Part shown: in pieces, positions 10,332-22,702 of the stretch
How the letters are laid out: every line of letters begins with the position of its first letter
Numbering within the stretch: the stretch's first letter is position 1
From: Anthopleura xanthogrammica
Lineage: Eukaryota; Cnidaria; Anthozoa; Actiniaria; Actiniidae
Length of the DNA: 64,000 nt
Direction: 5' to 3'
Assembly (NCBI GenBank): GCA_964019055.1
Contig: OZ025222.1
Coordinates: 5,638,746 to 5,702,745 of the forward strand
Notes under the pieces: generated by a model
Seen by the model: only the letters and a program-made list of their open reading frames with translations
Databases searched by the model: none
What the model was told of the DNA's origin: nothing
Translations under genes and position numbers: made by a program

Positions 10332-10963
10332 CAAGGGCACTAGGACACCAAAAGTTGTTGGATTTCCATAGTTTTTCCCCTATTATTTGAATCAAATGAA
10401 CGTTATACTTGTTTACTTATCTTGTATTTGTGTTCCTTTGCTGCTAGAATGTAGTTTTCCTCCAAAGGTCAAGGGGTTTGAATAACCGATTTGTACTTAC
10501 TCCAGTAACGGCCGTTTCGTACTTGGCTCTGTATGTTACAACAGCAACGCGACCGCGCGATGTTCGTTACGTCAGTAATACTTAACCGCCGGATCGTTAA
10601 TATAGTTACTCAAATTCACCTTCAGTAGCATTAAAAGTACCGGGGTAGGCAACGAACCAGCTTTCCATTGTCCTCCCGTCTGCTCGCTTAATCCAATTAT
10701 TTTGGCAGGTACGGTGGCACTCTGTTTACACACCGATGACAGATCCAGCACCAATGTAAGCAAACGAACCACTGGCGAACCCGTTTCGGTAATCTTCGCC
10801 TGAACTCGGGCGGTCGTAATTTCAAACGTATTTTGAAACTAAAGAAATTTGAAACTATCTGAAATGTGACTCGTGGATCTGGTAATCACGAGCACAAATC
10901 ACCACTCTAACTTTGACCTTTGGGTCCGTAAACAATCCAAACCATATTGCGACTAGCCTGACT
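10332..10963. repeat. Left terminal inverted repeat of the P-like element
   Basis: Begins CAAGGGCACTAGGACACC and matches 36016-36612 in reverse complement with few mismatches. The left copy has about 35 extra bases near 10850-10890, containing TCGTGGATCTGGTAATCACGA, a small palindrome, absent from the right copy. An open frame of 66 codons is preserved in both copies (10572-10772 minus and 36172-36372 plus). Confidence 0.9.
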
Positions 10964-11208
10964 TTGTCACAACTGTTCGTGCGATGTCCTAAATTCCCTA
11001 AATATACCATATTTAACATATATATGAATAAAATACCAAATGTTCCAAATATCGCCATTCAATACTCTCACTTGACGGCTTGCGCGGACTTGTGACAGTC
11101 GCGTGATACGAGAGTGGTTACGTGACTAATCAATATCAGTTTAAAAAGTACTTGACCGTTGAGAGGCTTTATAAGACTTATTTCAAAGAGGCTCATCCCC
11201 AAATTGTC

Positions 11209-14200
11209 ATCAGTATTCCGCTTTGCAAGGCTAGAAAAGGCTCCTGAAAAAAGAATAATTGAATTAAAAGCTTCCTTCGGATATGTTAAGGTGAGTTGAT
11301 GAAATTCACGTCTGATTTTGACAGTATTTCAGTGTTACTTTTGCTTTTCAAATTTGAATTGACCATCCGTTAAAAACTAATATAAATATTACTCAAATGT
11401 ACACGTAAACAATCCTTTTTTCTGATTTGCAGTCATCGAAATGCTCCTTTCTCAAAACGGTAAGCTCTTTTTTGTTTAAGTTTGCGTTTCAGTCGTTCAT
11501 TTGACGGGTGTAATTGTTTTGAATGTTTTCGTTCCGTTATTCTAGTATCAAACTGGATGACGACCAACATGATCGTATCATCAAAGCCATGTTTAAGTTA
11601 TCCCAAAACACGTCCATTAGAGCTCTGGAGGCCTACTCTCGTTATACTGAGCAATATATGGCAGTGTCACCTTGTTCTCCATTGCTTACACAAATTGAGT
11701 TTGGTAGGAAATTGTCTGAATTATTTCCTAGTCTAATCAAAAAGAGGCATTCATTCAATGGAGTCAGATGGTATCCTTTTCTTTTTGCAAGAGTACGTTT
11801 ACGTATACAATGTGCACAAAGCCTACTGTACAAAATGTTTGAATGTACAACTCAGTGATATATGTGTCGAGAATTCCTTAACTCTTTTAAAGTTCATATT
11901 ACAACCTGTCTTTCTGTGGAAAAGAGAATATTGATGTCCATGCCCTTTCCACTCCACGAAATTTCACAATGAATGAAGTAAATGAATATCTGAAAAAAGA
12001 AATTAAATCAATGGTCGGCAACTGGTGTGTCGTTGAAAGTGCAGAAACAGAATCCCTCACAGTGTTATCTGGTACTCTCTCTGTGGGTTCCCATTTTGCA
12101 ACAGAAAGACAAGTCCAAATAGAAAACGACATGAAATGGACTGCGAAGATAAAAGGCAATTTATGCAATGGGATCAGAGGTGTCCCTTTGACTCTTACAT
12201 CATTTAGTCAACTGAAGTCACTCCTCTTACAAAAAAAGAATTGAAAAAAAGCATGGAACGGGAAAGGTACTGGAGGGCTGTTTCTATGCACCAACGAGAC
12301 GCCATTCATTTGATAGAACAAGACAATGAAGATTTGATTAAGGCAAGCATAATCACATGTTCCAGTTTGCCGAAAAAAATAACATTTCAGATGGTTTGAA
12401 AGATAATCCGGAAATGGAAATTTTATGGAACTCACAGCTCAAGGCGCTCCAGCAGAAGAACACAAAGAGTATAAGATGGCATCCACAGTAAGTAACGATA
12501 TTTTCTCAAACACCGGCAACATGGAAGCCGGATGGATCTAAGGGTTTATCTGTTTCTCTAATATTTCCCAATCTAACCCTAACACACACACATATGATTT
12601 TTTCAATTTTGCATACTAGTCTTTCATATTTTCAAATCTTACTCCTTCCCTCTCCATTTTTATGTGCTTTGCAGTCCGCATGTTGTTTGAGGCAAATAGG
12701 AAAGGGGGTGCCAGTGCTAACGTTCGATTATAACTTTGCAGAATTATCAAGTTGCGTCTTAAAGTTTGGCATCGATCCAAAAAGGCATACGAAGAACTAA
12801 GAGAAAGCAGTTTCCTAAAGCTGCCATCAGGACGAGAGTTGCGCTACTACAGCAATACTGTTGACTCAGCTCCTGGTTTGAATAAGGAGAGAAAAACGAA
12901 AACGTTTCTACCTTCGGACGTCATGGTGCTATTATTTTTGATGAAATGGCTATTCAGGTACAGGGTCATTTAAATATGGAGAAAACGGTTGCCAGATAAA
13001 ATCTCTCTCTACAGTCAAAGAACATGATAAAACGAAATAACAAATGGACAAAACGCTTTTATCTTTTTTAAGAGGACATTCAGCTAAAACAAAAGAATGG
13101 GCAATGGGAAATCGTAGGTGTGGCAGGGATGAGTCAAACTGCTTATCAAATAAAAGAACTTACTGGCGGTCAGTTTTAATGCATTTTATTTTAGATTAAC
13201 CAAACAAATGTGATTCCACAGTGCAATATTTCTTTCAATATCTTTTATATCAATTTTAAAGAAGGCATATGATTTCCAAATACATATTACCTAATGATTA
13301 TTTTTCTTGCCTTGTAATCGCAGGTGCAGAGAGCGCTCGACTGGCAACGCACGTACTGCAGTTCATGTTTCTTGGTAACACAGGATTTCGATTCCTGTTT
13401 ACCTATTTCCCAACAACAGAAGCATCTTCGTCTCAGCTTTTTGAAACTTTTTGGGAAAGTGTGAATACCCTCCAGATGTATGGCTTCCACGTAAGACTTT
13501 GCATTTGCGATGGCGCAAGTGTTAATAGGAAATTTGTGCTAATGCACTTTGAAAACGAAGCTGATGCGCAGAAAAAAACGTATACCACAGCAAGTCCGTC
13601 CTCAGGAAAATCAATGACGTTTCTCATGGATCCTTCGGTGAGAATTGATGTGGGACATAGTTAGAACAGAGATCATACTAAACGGGGGTTGGGACATAAA
13701 AACATTACACGAGTTAAATTACTTTACTATTCGATTCAAAACCTCTAGGAATAAGAACCACGTGATATCGAAATACAAAAGACAAAGAATTTTATTCCTA
13801 AAAGATTTGTATTGAATGGAAACGTAAATTGCAACAGGATAGCCCATGTGGTATATCGTTAACTGCGTAATCAATAGGTTTTTTTCTAAATGCCCTATTC
13901 TAATATCACTCATTTGACCTTTTTTAGCATAACTTTAAGAAGATAAGAAACGCAGTGGAACATTCGCGTTCCAACTCAACAGCAAGAAAATTTGCTTTTG
14001 GCGATCATGAGATATTCTGGGAACATCTTTACTCAGCTTATCATTATGACATCACCACCAACAGCTTACAGACACACCGGCATTTAACAGATGACCATTT
14101 CATACTTACAAGTACAAGTAAAATGAGAAATCACTTGGCTGACGATGTGCTTGGTGAAGAAATGTTGGAACTAGTTAAGGTATGTTTGCTTGTACGCACC

Positions 14201-15038
14201 CCTCCTGGTTAAAAGGCCATCAAAAAACCCTTACGAATGAGCATACGCCCAGCTTATAACCGGGATTTAACGGTGCGTCATCCCTAAAACAATTTTTCGA
14301 TAAGTAAACTAAGAATATGTGTTTCCATTCAGGTATACAATCGACATCTGTTGAAAACTCGATCGGAATTTTAAACATATGGCACCCTATTGGTAAAAGC
14401 AATTCCTTATTTAAAGTAATAGAAACTGCTTTCCCACCCCTTGTTCACTAGCTTTCTAACAGATGCCATATTTTTATTATTTCATTTCTTAGTTCTATGG
14501 AAGATTCGCGATTTAGTGAGAACAGACAGTGTTTTCAATGGCTGGAAAATTGGGAAAAGGATGCACTTGCTCAAAGTCACCTGAAGAAGAAAGAACAGAA
14601 AAGGAGGTTCTTGGTCGATCAAACAAAGTTTGATGTCTACTCGATGATCCTTGGTTTCGAGGAATTTTGTAAACATATGTTTCAAGACTTCCCTGGATGC
14701 GGTATAGTGACTGCAAGAACTAACCAAGACACTGTGGAAAAGTTTTTTGGAGGAGCAAGAAGTAGAAATGGCCAAAACAGTAACCCTACGATAATGCAGT
14801 ACGGTACGTGCATAGTACGAAATTCACAAATGGAAGGGAGGAAAGAATAAAAAATTAAATCAGTACTACAGTTTATATAAATATTTAATAAAAGGCACTT
14901 CTTTCTACATTTACAGGGACTGGATTGAACGCACTAACACAAATGCAACCATGTGGTGGAAAGAAAGGAAATTGTGCCAATATTCGACTATTTGTGGAAA
15001 AACCTCTCCACGGCAAGGGATTTCCATCATACAGTTGA
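11209..15038 (+). pseudogene. P-superfamily-like transposase, about 12 exons, several frameshifts
   Basis: A spliced transposase resembling the P/THAP9 kind, which cuts and joins the element ends. Exons by eye: about 11209-11290, 11433-11459, 11546-11770, 11925-12240, 12241-12487, 12738-12954, 13073-13164, 13325-13638, 13928-14178, 14332-14390, 14493-14804 and 14917-15038. Family landmarks are RWHP near 12480, then SGRELRYYSNTVDSAPGL, an acidic motif IIFDEMAIQ at 12930-12954, CICDGASVNRKF near 13500, SKMRNHLADDVL near 14130, and the C-terminal DTVEKFFGGARSRNGQNSNP. It ends in a glycine-rich tail at the stop 15036-15038. At least three reading-frame breaks are apparent (A-run at 12233-12241, near 12345, near 12895), so this copy is probably inactive. 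I see no intact THAP zinc finger; the first exon may be missed. The closest family is inferred. Confidence 0.55.
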
Positions 15039-15046
15039 ACACATTG

Positions 15047-15195
15047 AGGATATTACATGACCGAGCGGAGATATGGATTTTATCCTCCAGTTTTTATATG
15101 TTATCCGTTATGAGTGAGCGTAGAGAAGGAGTGGATATATTCTCAACACGAGAACATAAAATCCATATCTCCAAGCTGTCGCGTAATATTCTTTT
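15047..15195. mobile_element. Fold-back MITE just after the transposase stop
   Basis: Arms AGGATATTACATGACC...GGAGATATGGATTTTA and their inverted partner TAAAATCCATATCTCC...GCGTAATATTCT face each other around 15120. The arm sequence is one I recognise as a common short inverted repeat in coral genomes. Its first arm begins nine bases past the stop codon. The remaining stretch to 15535 holds no feature. Confidence 0.6.
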
Positions 15196-15534
15196 AACCA
15201 TGACATTGGTGTTATTTTCGCATGTGAAGATACCACTTTGTAGCAGGATAGAAAAATAGATATTTAATTGGTAATTATATATCCAACATTATTCAAAGAA
15301 TGAACAAATGTATATAGATGAACGCCAGAAACAGTATGTTCACTAGTCTGTACAATGTAACTAAACGAAAGATATATTCAATCTTATTTATATATATCCC
15401 ATATAGTGTGCACGTGAATAAGTTCATGTCGAAATATGTATTATATGATGCATCAAATATATAGACTTAAATATTTATGTGTGCAGAATACCATCTTTGT
15501 ACCTGCTGATAAGTAATGTCATACCCTTTAGCTT

Positions 15535-17774
15535 TCAGTTCATTCTAAATCGAGCTTGAGCTGGTGTTGTTTTGCTATTTGCTACATCTTGTAAAAGTAA
15601 GCCACGGTCTTCCTCATTGGGTACAAATGGTGGACGGCGTTTTCTTCTCGGATATGATTGAAGCTGCTGTGGATTAGCATACGGTTGGAGCTGGTGCTGT
15701 TGCTTTTGCTGTTGTTGTACATTTGCATACGGTTGGAGCTGCTGCTGTTGCTGTTGCTGTGGATTTGCATACGGATGGAGCTGTTGCTGCTGCTGTTGCT
15801 GTTGTTGTGGATTTGCATACGGTTGGAGCTGCTGCTGTTGCTGTTGCTGTGGATTTGCATACGGATGGAGCTGTTGCTGCTGCTGTTGCTGTTGCTGTGG
15901 ATTTGCATACGGATGGAGCTGTTGCTGTTGCTGTTGTTGTGGATTTGCATACGGTTGGAGCTGCTGCTGCTGCTGCTGCTGCTGTGGATTTGCATACGGT
16001 TGGAGCTGCTGTTGCTGCTGTCTGAAAGAACGGTTTAATAAGGAATAACCTCTTTTTTGATCTAGGAGCTTAAGGTTTTCCTCCGTTAGGGTGTGTGCAA
16101 AAGGAAAGTACTGTAATTGGCAAATTGTTTTACCCAATGTTTCTTATTCCTATAACTTATTTCCATTATAAAAGCGAATTCCACACGCTACAAACATCAG
16201 TTGAATTTCGTTACGCTTGAAACCTTTTATGAGTACTGAGGAGTCTTTCAGACAATTGAACTTCAGATTTGCCAAAGACATAGCTTTGCCTTGCGAGTTG
16301 TCCTCTAGAATCTCCTTGAAAGAAATCAACTTGTTGAGGTGTTTTTTTTCTGAAGTTTTAGATGCCAGGCGCTCCCTCAAAGCCTTACTCTTCTCCTTCG
16401 AAAGTCCACTTAAGACTTTTTTCTTAAAGCTGTTCTGTTGTACATTCATAAATCGATTTACCAATTTAGTGTATAGGACGTTAGACACATCTTTGGAATT
16501 TTCTGTTACGGAATCTTGTTTCTCGTCAGCTAATGATTGCGCAGGCAGTGTTAGCATCTCTTTTCTGGAAAAATTATCAATACACAATTCTTCAAATATT
16601 TCATTACTTTCCTGGTCTAGTGCTTCATTGTTGTAGTATGCATCATCTGACGCCTCGCTTTCTGATGAGTCACCGGCAAAGTCCTATGTGGCATCTATAA
16701 GAAAAAAAAAAGAAATATAGGGGAAAACAATGAACGTCATTCTCTTTTCAATTTGAAAAAATAACTGACTGAGAGACAATTTGATATAAAACTCTTCTAC
16801 CTAAATTTTTAGAGTTTGGTACGGATCTTGGGTGAGGAAAACGAAGAACAAGAGGATAGGATAACCCTGAACAACAAAAACCGAGAATCGGCTGTGACTT
16901 TAAAACTGACCGGAGCAAAATTGTAACTGTACATGCCAACCCATGGGATCACATTCTCAAAGATAAACCTAGAGTCGTATCCGTGAAACTAAACCAAAGA
17001 TGAATTTTCTAATTGCACAATAGCTAGTAATTGTTTTATTGATATGGTATATAAAGCGTGCACTCTATATTTAGCTAATATTTGTTTCATCGTTTGAACA
17101 CATGAAACTAATAATATTTACTCACCACAATCCAACCATTCACAGTCATCAAGTTGGGCCAGCTTTCTAGTATTTAATATGTTTTCCCACGCACTTCTTG
17201 CTCCCTGGTCTTCTAGGATTTTTTCGTGTGCTTTTGCGAGAGCAAGATGGACTTCAAACGTGTCCATGATTGCCATCTTAAACACTTTGTCGCATGTTTG
17301 TTGCAGAAGGCAGAATAAGGCAAAAACGTCATCCGTCACATTTTTTAGACCTCCTCTGTCCTTCATCAAAAATTTTTCCATACTTTCAGGATATTTAACG
17401 GATGATTTTTCCTGGACCAGCGTGGTCAATATCTTGCGTGCTTTTTCCTGTTTCTCTCTTCTTTGTTTGCCAAGAGCTGTTCCACTTTTCATGTTTTTGA
17501 CAATATAAGAAGACGACGAACTTATTTCTTTATGAACAACCCAGCCAGCCACGTATCTCAATGTGCTCTTCATTTCATCGGAGTATTCAAAAGAAACAGG
17601 AACGTCAGTATTTTCATTGTTGACTTGACTCTGCTCTCGTGAATGTCTATCATGAATGTCTTTAACGAACATCTTGTACAGTGTGCGCACTAACAGTGTA
17701 AGCACAACCCGCAACTTAGCTTTACCGTTCAAGAGCACCGACAGCGATTCTTTATGGTCTGTTTGGTCATCCAT
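15535..17774 (-). pseudogene. Accessory gene of the P-like element, polyglutamine tail
   Basis: Not a recognised family. Exon 1 (17774-17118) starts MDDQTDHKESLSVLLNGKAK, 12 bases after the helicase stop on the same strand, and contains STLRYVAGWVVHKEISSSSS, reminiscent of a segment near the end of P-type transposases. A donor (GTGAGT) follows WLDCG. The next exon, about 16690-16150, is acidic at first (DSSESEASDDAYYNNEALDQ), then lysine-rich and coiled-coil-like, and ends QLMFVACGIRFYNGNKL. After two stops and a frame change near 16137-16160 comes a segment (TICQLQYFPFAHTLTEENLK) leading into the glutamine tracts. I read these as one protein broken by a small indel. The close spacing to PIF1 suggests a shared transcript. 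Function unknown; it may help the transposase or helicase. Confidence 0.5.
15663..16020 (-). repeat. Glutamine-coding tandem array
   Basis: About eight copies of a block of 7-9 CAG/CAA codons followed by LQPYANP or LHPYANP, read on the minus strand. The blocks differ mainly in glutamine number. The frame stays open through all copies and the linker keeps its sense, so the array expanded while still coding. Confidence 0.85.
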
Positions 17775-17786
17775 AATGAATTGAAT

Positions 17787-19214
17787 TTAGGAGCGGAGAG
17801 AGCTTCTCCAGTTGTTGAATAACTTCTCCGATGTCAAAAGGTGATGCATATTCGGATAAAATTTATCGTCCCAGAAAGTGGTTTCTTTAAGCACAGAATC
17901 TTCTTTAGACTGAACACTTAAACACTCAAACAGCTCTGACCATACCCATGATATAAAGTATGAAATAGGAAACAGGAACAGTTTATTTTCACTTTCAAGG
18001 AGTGAAAAGCAATGTTTCTTACATTCATCGGTCATAGTTGGATTGGCAGTCAGACTATCATATAGAGAAGACAATTTATTCTCAGGTAGAATTGAAACGT
18101 CTGCTTCTTGTTCTATATGATAAACAGCCTCATTTTCCTTGTCGATCAATTGGTCATCATTACTCCTGTTCCGATAGCTGCCATTATCGATGCCAGCATT
18201 TGCGTTGTAAAAACATCTCATGGGTTCCATTTGCTCGGGCAAAGGAAAATCTTTTGCAGGAATAACATTCCTTTCGTAAAAGTTTTTTACTTCGTTGCTA
18301 GGTACCTTTGTTTTAACTGAGCTGTCAAGACTCAAAACTTCGATCTTTTCGCTGCAAGTGGCTCTCGACAGGGCCGTATAAGCTTGCCCCGCCTTGAAAA
18401 AACCAGTCAGGGAAACTCTTAGGTTAGGTATGGTCATACCCTGACTTTTGTGGACTGTGAATGCCCATGCCAACTGGAGAGGAATTTGCTGTCTTGTGGC
18501 CAAGATTTCACAATTCTGTGGGTGTGAGGCGGTGAACGTGGCCTCCTTTATTAAAACTATTTCACCGTTGTCAAATTTAACAACAGGACATCCTTGCAGA
18601 AAGGCGGTTACATTGCCACAAAGTCCATTCACGAGTGTACTGGTTTGGTTTTTCAACAACATTACCCGAGCGTTGTTTTTTAGACAAAGAGTCTTTGGGG
18701 CACAACATTGTCTCTCCAGTAAATCTCTGTGATTCCCCGAATCTTTGGCGTCAAATACGAGCTCTTCACCAGGCAATTCCGAGAGTTTCTTACAGTTATA
18801 AATATAACTGTCTACACGGGTTGTAAAAAGAGTTGTGCAACTGCTCTCTTTTATTACATTGCCTCTTTCGTCTCTCATGGGTCTTTTTAATGATTTCAGC
18901 AATTCAATGCTCTCTTCGGTGAGCTGCCCCATGCGAACCTTCCTTAACAGTTCAATGAATGATTCATCATCTTGTCTGTGGATGGTGGTTAGTGCAATTT
19001 GGCACTGTATCACTTGTCTCCAAATCGGAGATTGGAAACAGAATTGTTCTTTTTTTGCACTAAGGAATGAAGTTACTGGTGGTAGCTGATAGAAATCCCC
19101 AGCTACCACTAGTTGAATGCCACCTAAAGGGAGATCCTTGTTTCGAACCGTTCTCGCAATAAAATCGAGTTTCTCAAATAATGATCGGCTCAGCATTGAG
19201 ATCTCGTCGATCAC
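17787..19214 (-). CDS. PIF1-like: PIF1-family DNA helicase, 3' part from Walker B onward
   Basis: The ATP-driven 5'-3' DNA helicase class that unwinds forks and structured DNA. This part begins exactly at helicase motif II (IDEISMLS). It continues with motif III (VVAGDFYQLPPV), TTIHRQ, and the C-terminal AFTVHKSQGMTIPN and QAYTALSRA, all typical of PIF1 proteins. A less conserved tail of about 150 residues ends RSSLRS. The frame is intact for 475 codons. Upstream it stops at the LTR of the BEL element (19215); the missing 94 codons, with Walker A, lie at 35962-35045 beyond the retrotransposon. The join across one ATCAC copy is in frame, giving 569 residues, a usual length for this family. Transposon-borne PIF1 genes are known in other element types; here it is encoded within the P-like element. 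Confidence 0.85.
   Translation of the reverse strand: MIDEISMLSRSLFEKLDFIARTVRNKDLPLGGIQLVVAGDFYQLPPVTSFLSAKKEQFCFQSPIWRQVIQCQIALTTIHRQDDESFIELLRKVRMGQLTEESIELLKSLKRPMRDERGNVIKESSCTTLFTTRVDSYIYNCKKLSELPGEELVFDAKDSGNHRDLLERQCCAPKTLCLKNNARVMLLKNQTSTLVNGLCGNVTAFLQGCPVVKFDNGEIVLIKEATFTASHPQNCEILATRQQIPLQLAWAFTVHKSQGMTIPNLRVSLTGFFKAGQAYTALSRATCSEKIEVLSLDSSVKTKVPSNEVKNFYERNVIPAKDFPLPEQMEPMRCFYNANAGIDNGSYRNRSNDDQLIDKENEAVYHIEQEADVSILPENKLSSLYDSLTANPTMTDECKKHCFSLLESENKLFLFPISYFISWVWSELFECLSVQSKEDSVLKETTFWDDKFYPNMHHLLTSEKLFNNWRSSLRS
19210..19214. other. BEL target duplication ATCAC, left copy
   Basis: ATCAC immediately outside the LTR at 19215; repeated at 35040-35044 after the other LTR. It falls in the codons for VI of the helicase Walker B motif. 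Confidence 0.85.
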
Positions 19215-19529
19215 TGTACTCGTTTAGAGCTGTTAGAGCCGCCAGTCGTTTAACGCACAAAATCTTTATTTAGAGATTCTTACACAGTGTTAAAACCTAC
19301 AAAATTTATCTAAAGTTATCATCGATGAAAGTATCTTGAAATTTGCAAACAATTTGTACTTACATCCTGGCATCTTCTATTAAAAAACGATGTGAAAAAA
19401 CAAATAGAAATACTTATGTGGCGGCCATGAGGTCTTCTTCCATGCACAAAGACTCATGGGATCACACGTGCCACAGGAAACCCAAACAAAATGATCGCAC
19501 GACTTTTTAACTATATTTATACCAATACA
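19215..19529 (-). repeat. BEL 3' LTR
   Basis: On the minus strand it begins TGTATTGGTATAAATATAG, with a TATA-like element about eight bases in. It contains a polyadenylation signal in CTAAATAAAG and ends CGAGTACA. It is 315 bases and near-identical to 34725-35039. Confidence 0.9.
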
Positions 19530-19663
19530 CCGGGAGGATCTGATGTCGCTGCGATCACAGTTCTTACAAGGTTAATAACTAAATGTTCAAGTCTTAATTG
19601 ACTACAATAGCTTTACTAGTGTTCCTTTAGATTCTTCATCTCATCTTCCGCATGATCAGGACT

Positions 19664-22600
19664 TTAATACACTGGAACTAACAGGGCTAAACGATGAACA
19701 CTTCTTGAAACGACGACATCTCTTGCACCGCTGTAATGGTAAACTTTCTCGCCAACTTTGTAAATCTTGTACCTAACTGTAACTTGTCTAACCTTCCCAT
19801 CTGCACTGGGAAAGACGTCTTTCACCTCAGCCAAGCGGTATTCTCCTCGTAGAGTATTCCGATCAGCAACTATGACTACGTCTCCCGGCTTGAGGTTGCG
19901 ACACGACGTGTTCCATTTCTTCTGAACTACTAATGTTGGGGCATACAACTCCATCCACTTCTTCCAGAATTCATCCGTCAAGGCTTGAACGAAGCGGTAG
20001 CGTGTTACTACACTCGATCCTCGAGGTTGCCATCCGTGTGGATTCACAGCAGTAGCGCGTCCTAATATCAAGCTGTTAGGCGTTAAAATGTTCAGCTCTG
20101 AATCATTACTTAGAAGCGATCCTATGGGCCGTTCGTTCAATAAGTTGGCTACCTCACTGCATAGTGTCAAGAATTCAGGAACCGACAGTCGTTGATTGTG
20201 AACAGCAAAGTGAATGGCACGCTTTGCACTCTTCACCAAGGCTTCTACTGCACCTTGGTACCAGGGACTATCTGCCGGTCCAAACACCCAGGTCAAACCC
20301 TTATCAGCTGCATCTTTCTGTAACGTTTCTTGATTGATTTCTTTCCAGGCTTCTTTAAGCTCCCGTTCTGCTCCCACCAGCTGCGAACCTGGGTCACTGT
20401 AGATAGTTTGCGGCCATCCCCTAAGACTGGCGAATCTGCTTAACGCTAGTAGAAATGAACTTGTGTCGTAGCCGTAAACTGCCTCGATATGGACGGCTCT
20501 CATGGTGAGATCTGTGAAAATTACTCCATGCGCCTTGCCGCTGATTCTTTTCTGTGCCTCTCCTCGTACTGTGTATGGGCCAAACAGGTCAATCATCACG
20601 CTGTTGAAAGCTGGAGCAGGCTTGAGTCGAGCTTCTGGTAGAACCCCCATTTCCTGAGTTAGAAGTCTAGCATCTCTGAGCTTGCACAATTGACAATTCT
20701 GTCTGACTGACTTAGCTAGACTGCTTCCGTGTGGAACCCAATAGTACTGTCTAAAGAGCGCTAGGGTGGCGTCTCGTCCCCTATGGCCTCTCTTGTGTGC
20801 ACGTACCATTAAAAGACAAGTTCCCGGGTGACAAGTAGGTAATAGCTTCTGAAGGGATGAATCTGCTATCATAGCGTTGTACTTCATCAACCGCTTCCCG
20901 ACGACCCAGAAACCATCTTCATCTAAAGCAGCTTGCAGTCGGCTGTAACGTCCTCCTTTGCGGCCTTTTCGGTCTGTCTTCTTCATCTCAGGATGAATGG
21001 ATTTCTGTATGTCTTTTATGACAAGGTTCTCTGCCTCCTTTAGGCTGTGGGCTGTGATAAGAGTACCCTTTCCTCCACTGAAGGACTTGTGTCTAGCTAT
21101 ACCTTGAAGCCGAGCAACAACTCGTTGGACTCGTTCGATATTGCTGAACCTCTTGTAGTCAATCAGGACAGTTTGGTTTTTGGACAGTTCAGCGACAGCT
21201 TTGTTACATAACCTCTTCTCACCAGGCAATGGACCTTCATTCTGTAGACCGAACTTCAGTCCCCATTCCTCTATGGGTTTACTTAAGATCGGCGATCCAT
21301 TCCACCACTCTGAGTTGCCATCTAGTTCTGCGGGTGAACGTCCCTGTGTCAGCCATTCGGCTGTGTTGTTCTTTCCTGACATCCAGGCACAACAAGACAC
21401 GTCTCCTTCGGTTGCAGCTTGGATCTCTCCGATCCTGACTCCTTCATATACCTTGAAGCGAGTGCTGGTCTTGTTGATCATGTTGAGAACTGTTTCAGAA
21501 TCAACCAACTGTAGAACCTTCTCGAAGTCTAGCCTCATCTCTTTCTCTATTACCTTTCTTCCTCTCTTCGAGAGAACAGCTCCATTAAGCTCCATCTGGG
21601 GCGTCGATAGCTTATTCATTGGCGCAATTCGACTTTTAGCCATGATGAGTTGACAACAAAAGCTTCCGTCTTCAAGTTTCCATCGAGCGTAGGCAGCAAA
21701 ACCATAAGCTAGGTCGCTTCCATCACTTAGAATAACGAGCCATGGAAGTCCAGTTGTATTCGCAGGATGAATACAACGATTCAATTTCAGTTGCTCTAGT
21801 TGAAACATAACACTGAAAAACTGGAGCCAATTATCACGCAGACAATTAGGAAGGGGCTCGTCCCAACCCAAGTTCAGAGACCACGTCTCTCTTAGATAGA
21901 TCTTACCTATCAGTGTGAACGGACACACCAGTCCTAATGGATCATAGATCTTCATAACCTGACCGAGTACCATTCTCCTTGTGAGTGGTTCTGGGATCTC
22001 TTTAGGCACATCGGCTGCACACAGACTAGGAGTTTTGACTTCTTCTTTTTGCTGAAGTTTAAGTCGACTTCGTAGACGATGGTATCTTTGACTGTATTCC
22101 ATCCCGTACCAAGAACTCTTAGGTTTTCTCATGACTTCAGCCTCTTTCGCGACGGTTATTGCCTCCGACTTTGTAGGAAAGGAATCAATTAGATCATCAA
22201 CATAGCTGGAATTCCGTAGAAGTCTGGCAGCTCGCGGACTTTCATCTTCGAAGAGGTCAGCTGTCTTGTACAGTGCTTCCGTACTGATGGCTGGTGCCGG
22301 TCTGTCCCCCATATTGACACGCTGTATTGCATACTTATCTGGGTCACGCTTGGTGTCTAAATCCCTCCATAAGAACCGATGACAATGTTGCTCTAAAGGC
22401 TTGAGGAGAACTGAGTTGAACATCTTCCTTATGTCTCCGACTACAGCAACCTGTTCTTCTCTCCATCTCAGCAATATTCCCAGTAGATTATTCATGTAAC
22501 TATCTGGACCTTTAGCCAGACAGGAGTTCAATGAAACACCTTGAACGACTTGGCTCGATTTGAACACTATTCTTACCGGTGTAGAATTAGATCTTGGGTT

Positions 22601-22702
22601 GACTACTGCTAATTGAGATATGTAGAACACGGGTCCTTGCCAGCTAGTGATTTCTTCTTCTGTCAGCTTACGAGCAACTTTATGATCAACCATGTCCTTC
22701 AT
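19664..22702 (-). pseudogene. BEL/Pao pol: reverse transcriptase, RNase H, integrase
   Basis: A 1012-codon frame. The reverse transcriptase occupies roughly residues 1-250, with the first catalytic aspartate in VVGDIRKMF and the active-site box YVDD in SSYVDDLID. RNase H follows around 335-450 (VILSDGSDLAYGF, MELNGAVL). The integrase starts with a zinc-binding region (QNCQLCKLRD), then its catalytic D in NSVMIDLFGPY and SDPGSQL, with E in WYQGAVEALVKSAK. It ends with the chromodomain-less C terminus typical of BEL (LKPGDVVIVADRN). This strand copies the RNA and inserts the cDNA. The frame itself is open, but a stop and frame change separate it from the protease upstream, so the polyprotein cannot be made as one chain without recoding. 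Confidence 0.85.

Larger units (their letters stand above)
7648..10343 (+). pseudogene. HARBI1-like: HARBI1-type transposase nuclease, three exons
   Basis: The DDE nuclease that cuts and joins Harbinger DNA. Exon 1 ends at 8123, exon 2 spans 9117-9242 and exon 3 starts at 9919; all junctions obey GT-AG and keep phase. The catalytic triad is D in [10 protein letters not shown] (exon 1), D in PGSSHDSHIF (exon 2) and E in TRVAIEQTFGRW (exon 3), with LHSEIGLHPQKV after it. The likely start codon at 7648 gives MAALLFDF and then leaves frame; the conserved frame ([11 protein letters not shown]) is offset, so a one-base indel near 7666-7672 is likely. The last three residues and the stop codon at 10341-10343 come from the inserted P-like element, whose end begins at 10332. 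The native end of the frame continues after 36613. Confidence 0.75.

Noticed and set aside
15658..16038. Long plus-strand frames rich in leucine, alanine or valine repeats opposite the glutamine array
   Set aside because: They are the complementary readings of the CAG/CAA repeat; no start context or conserved sequence supports them.
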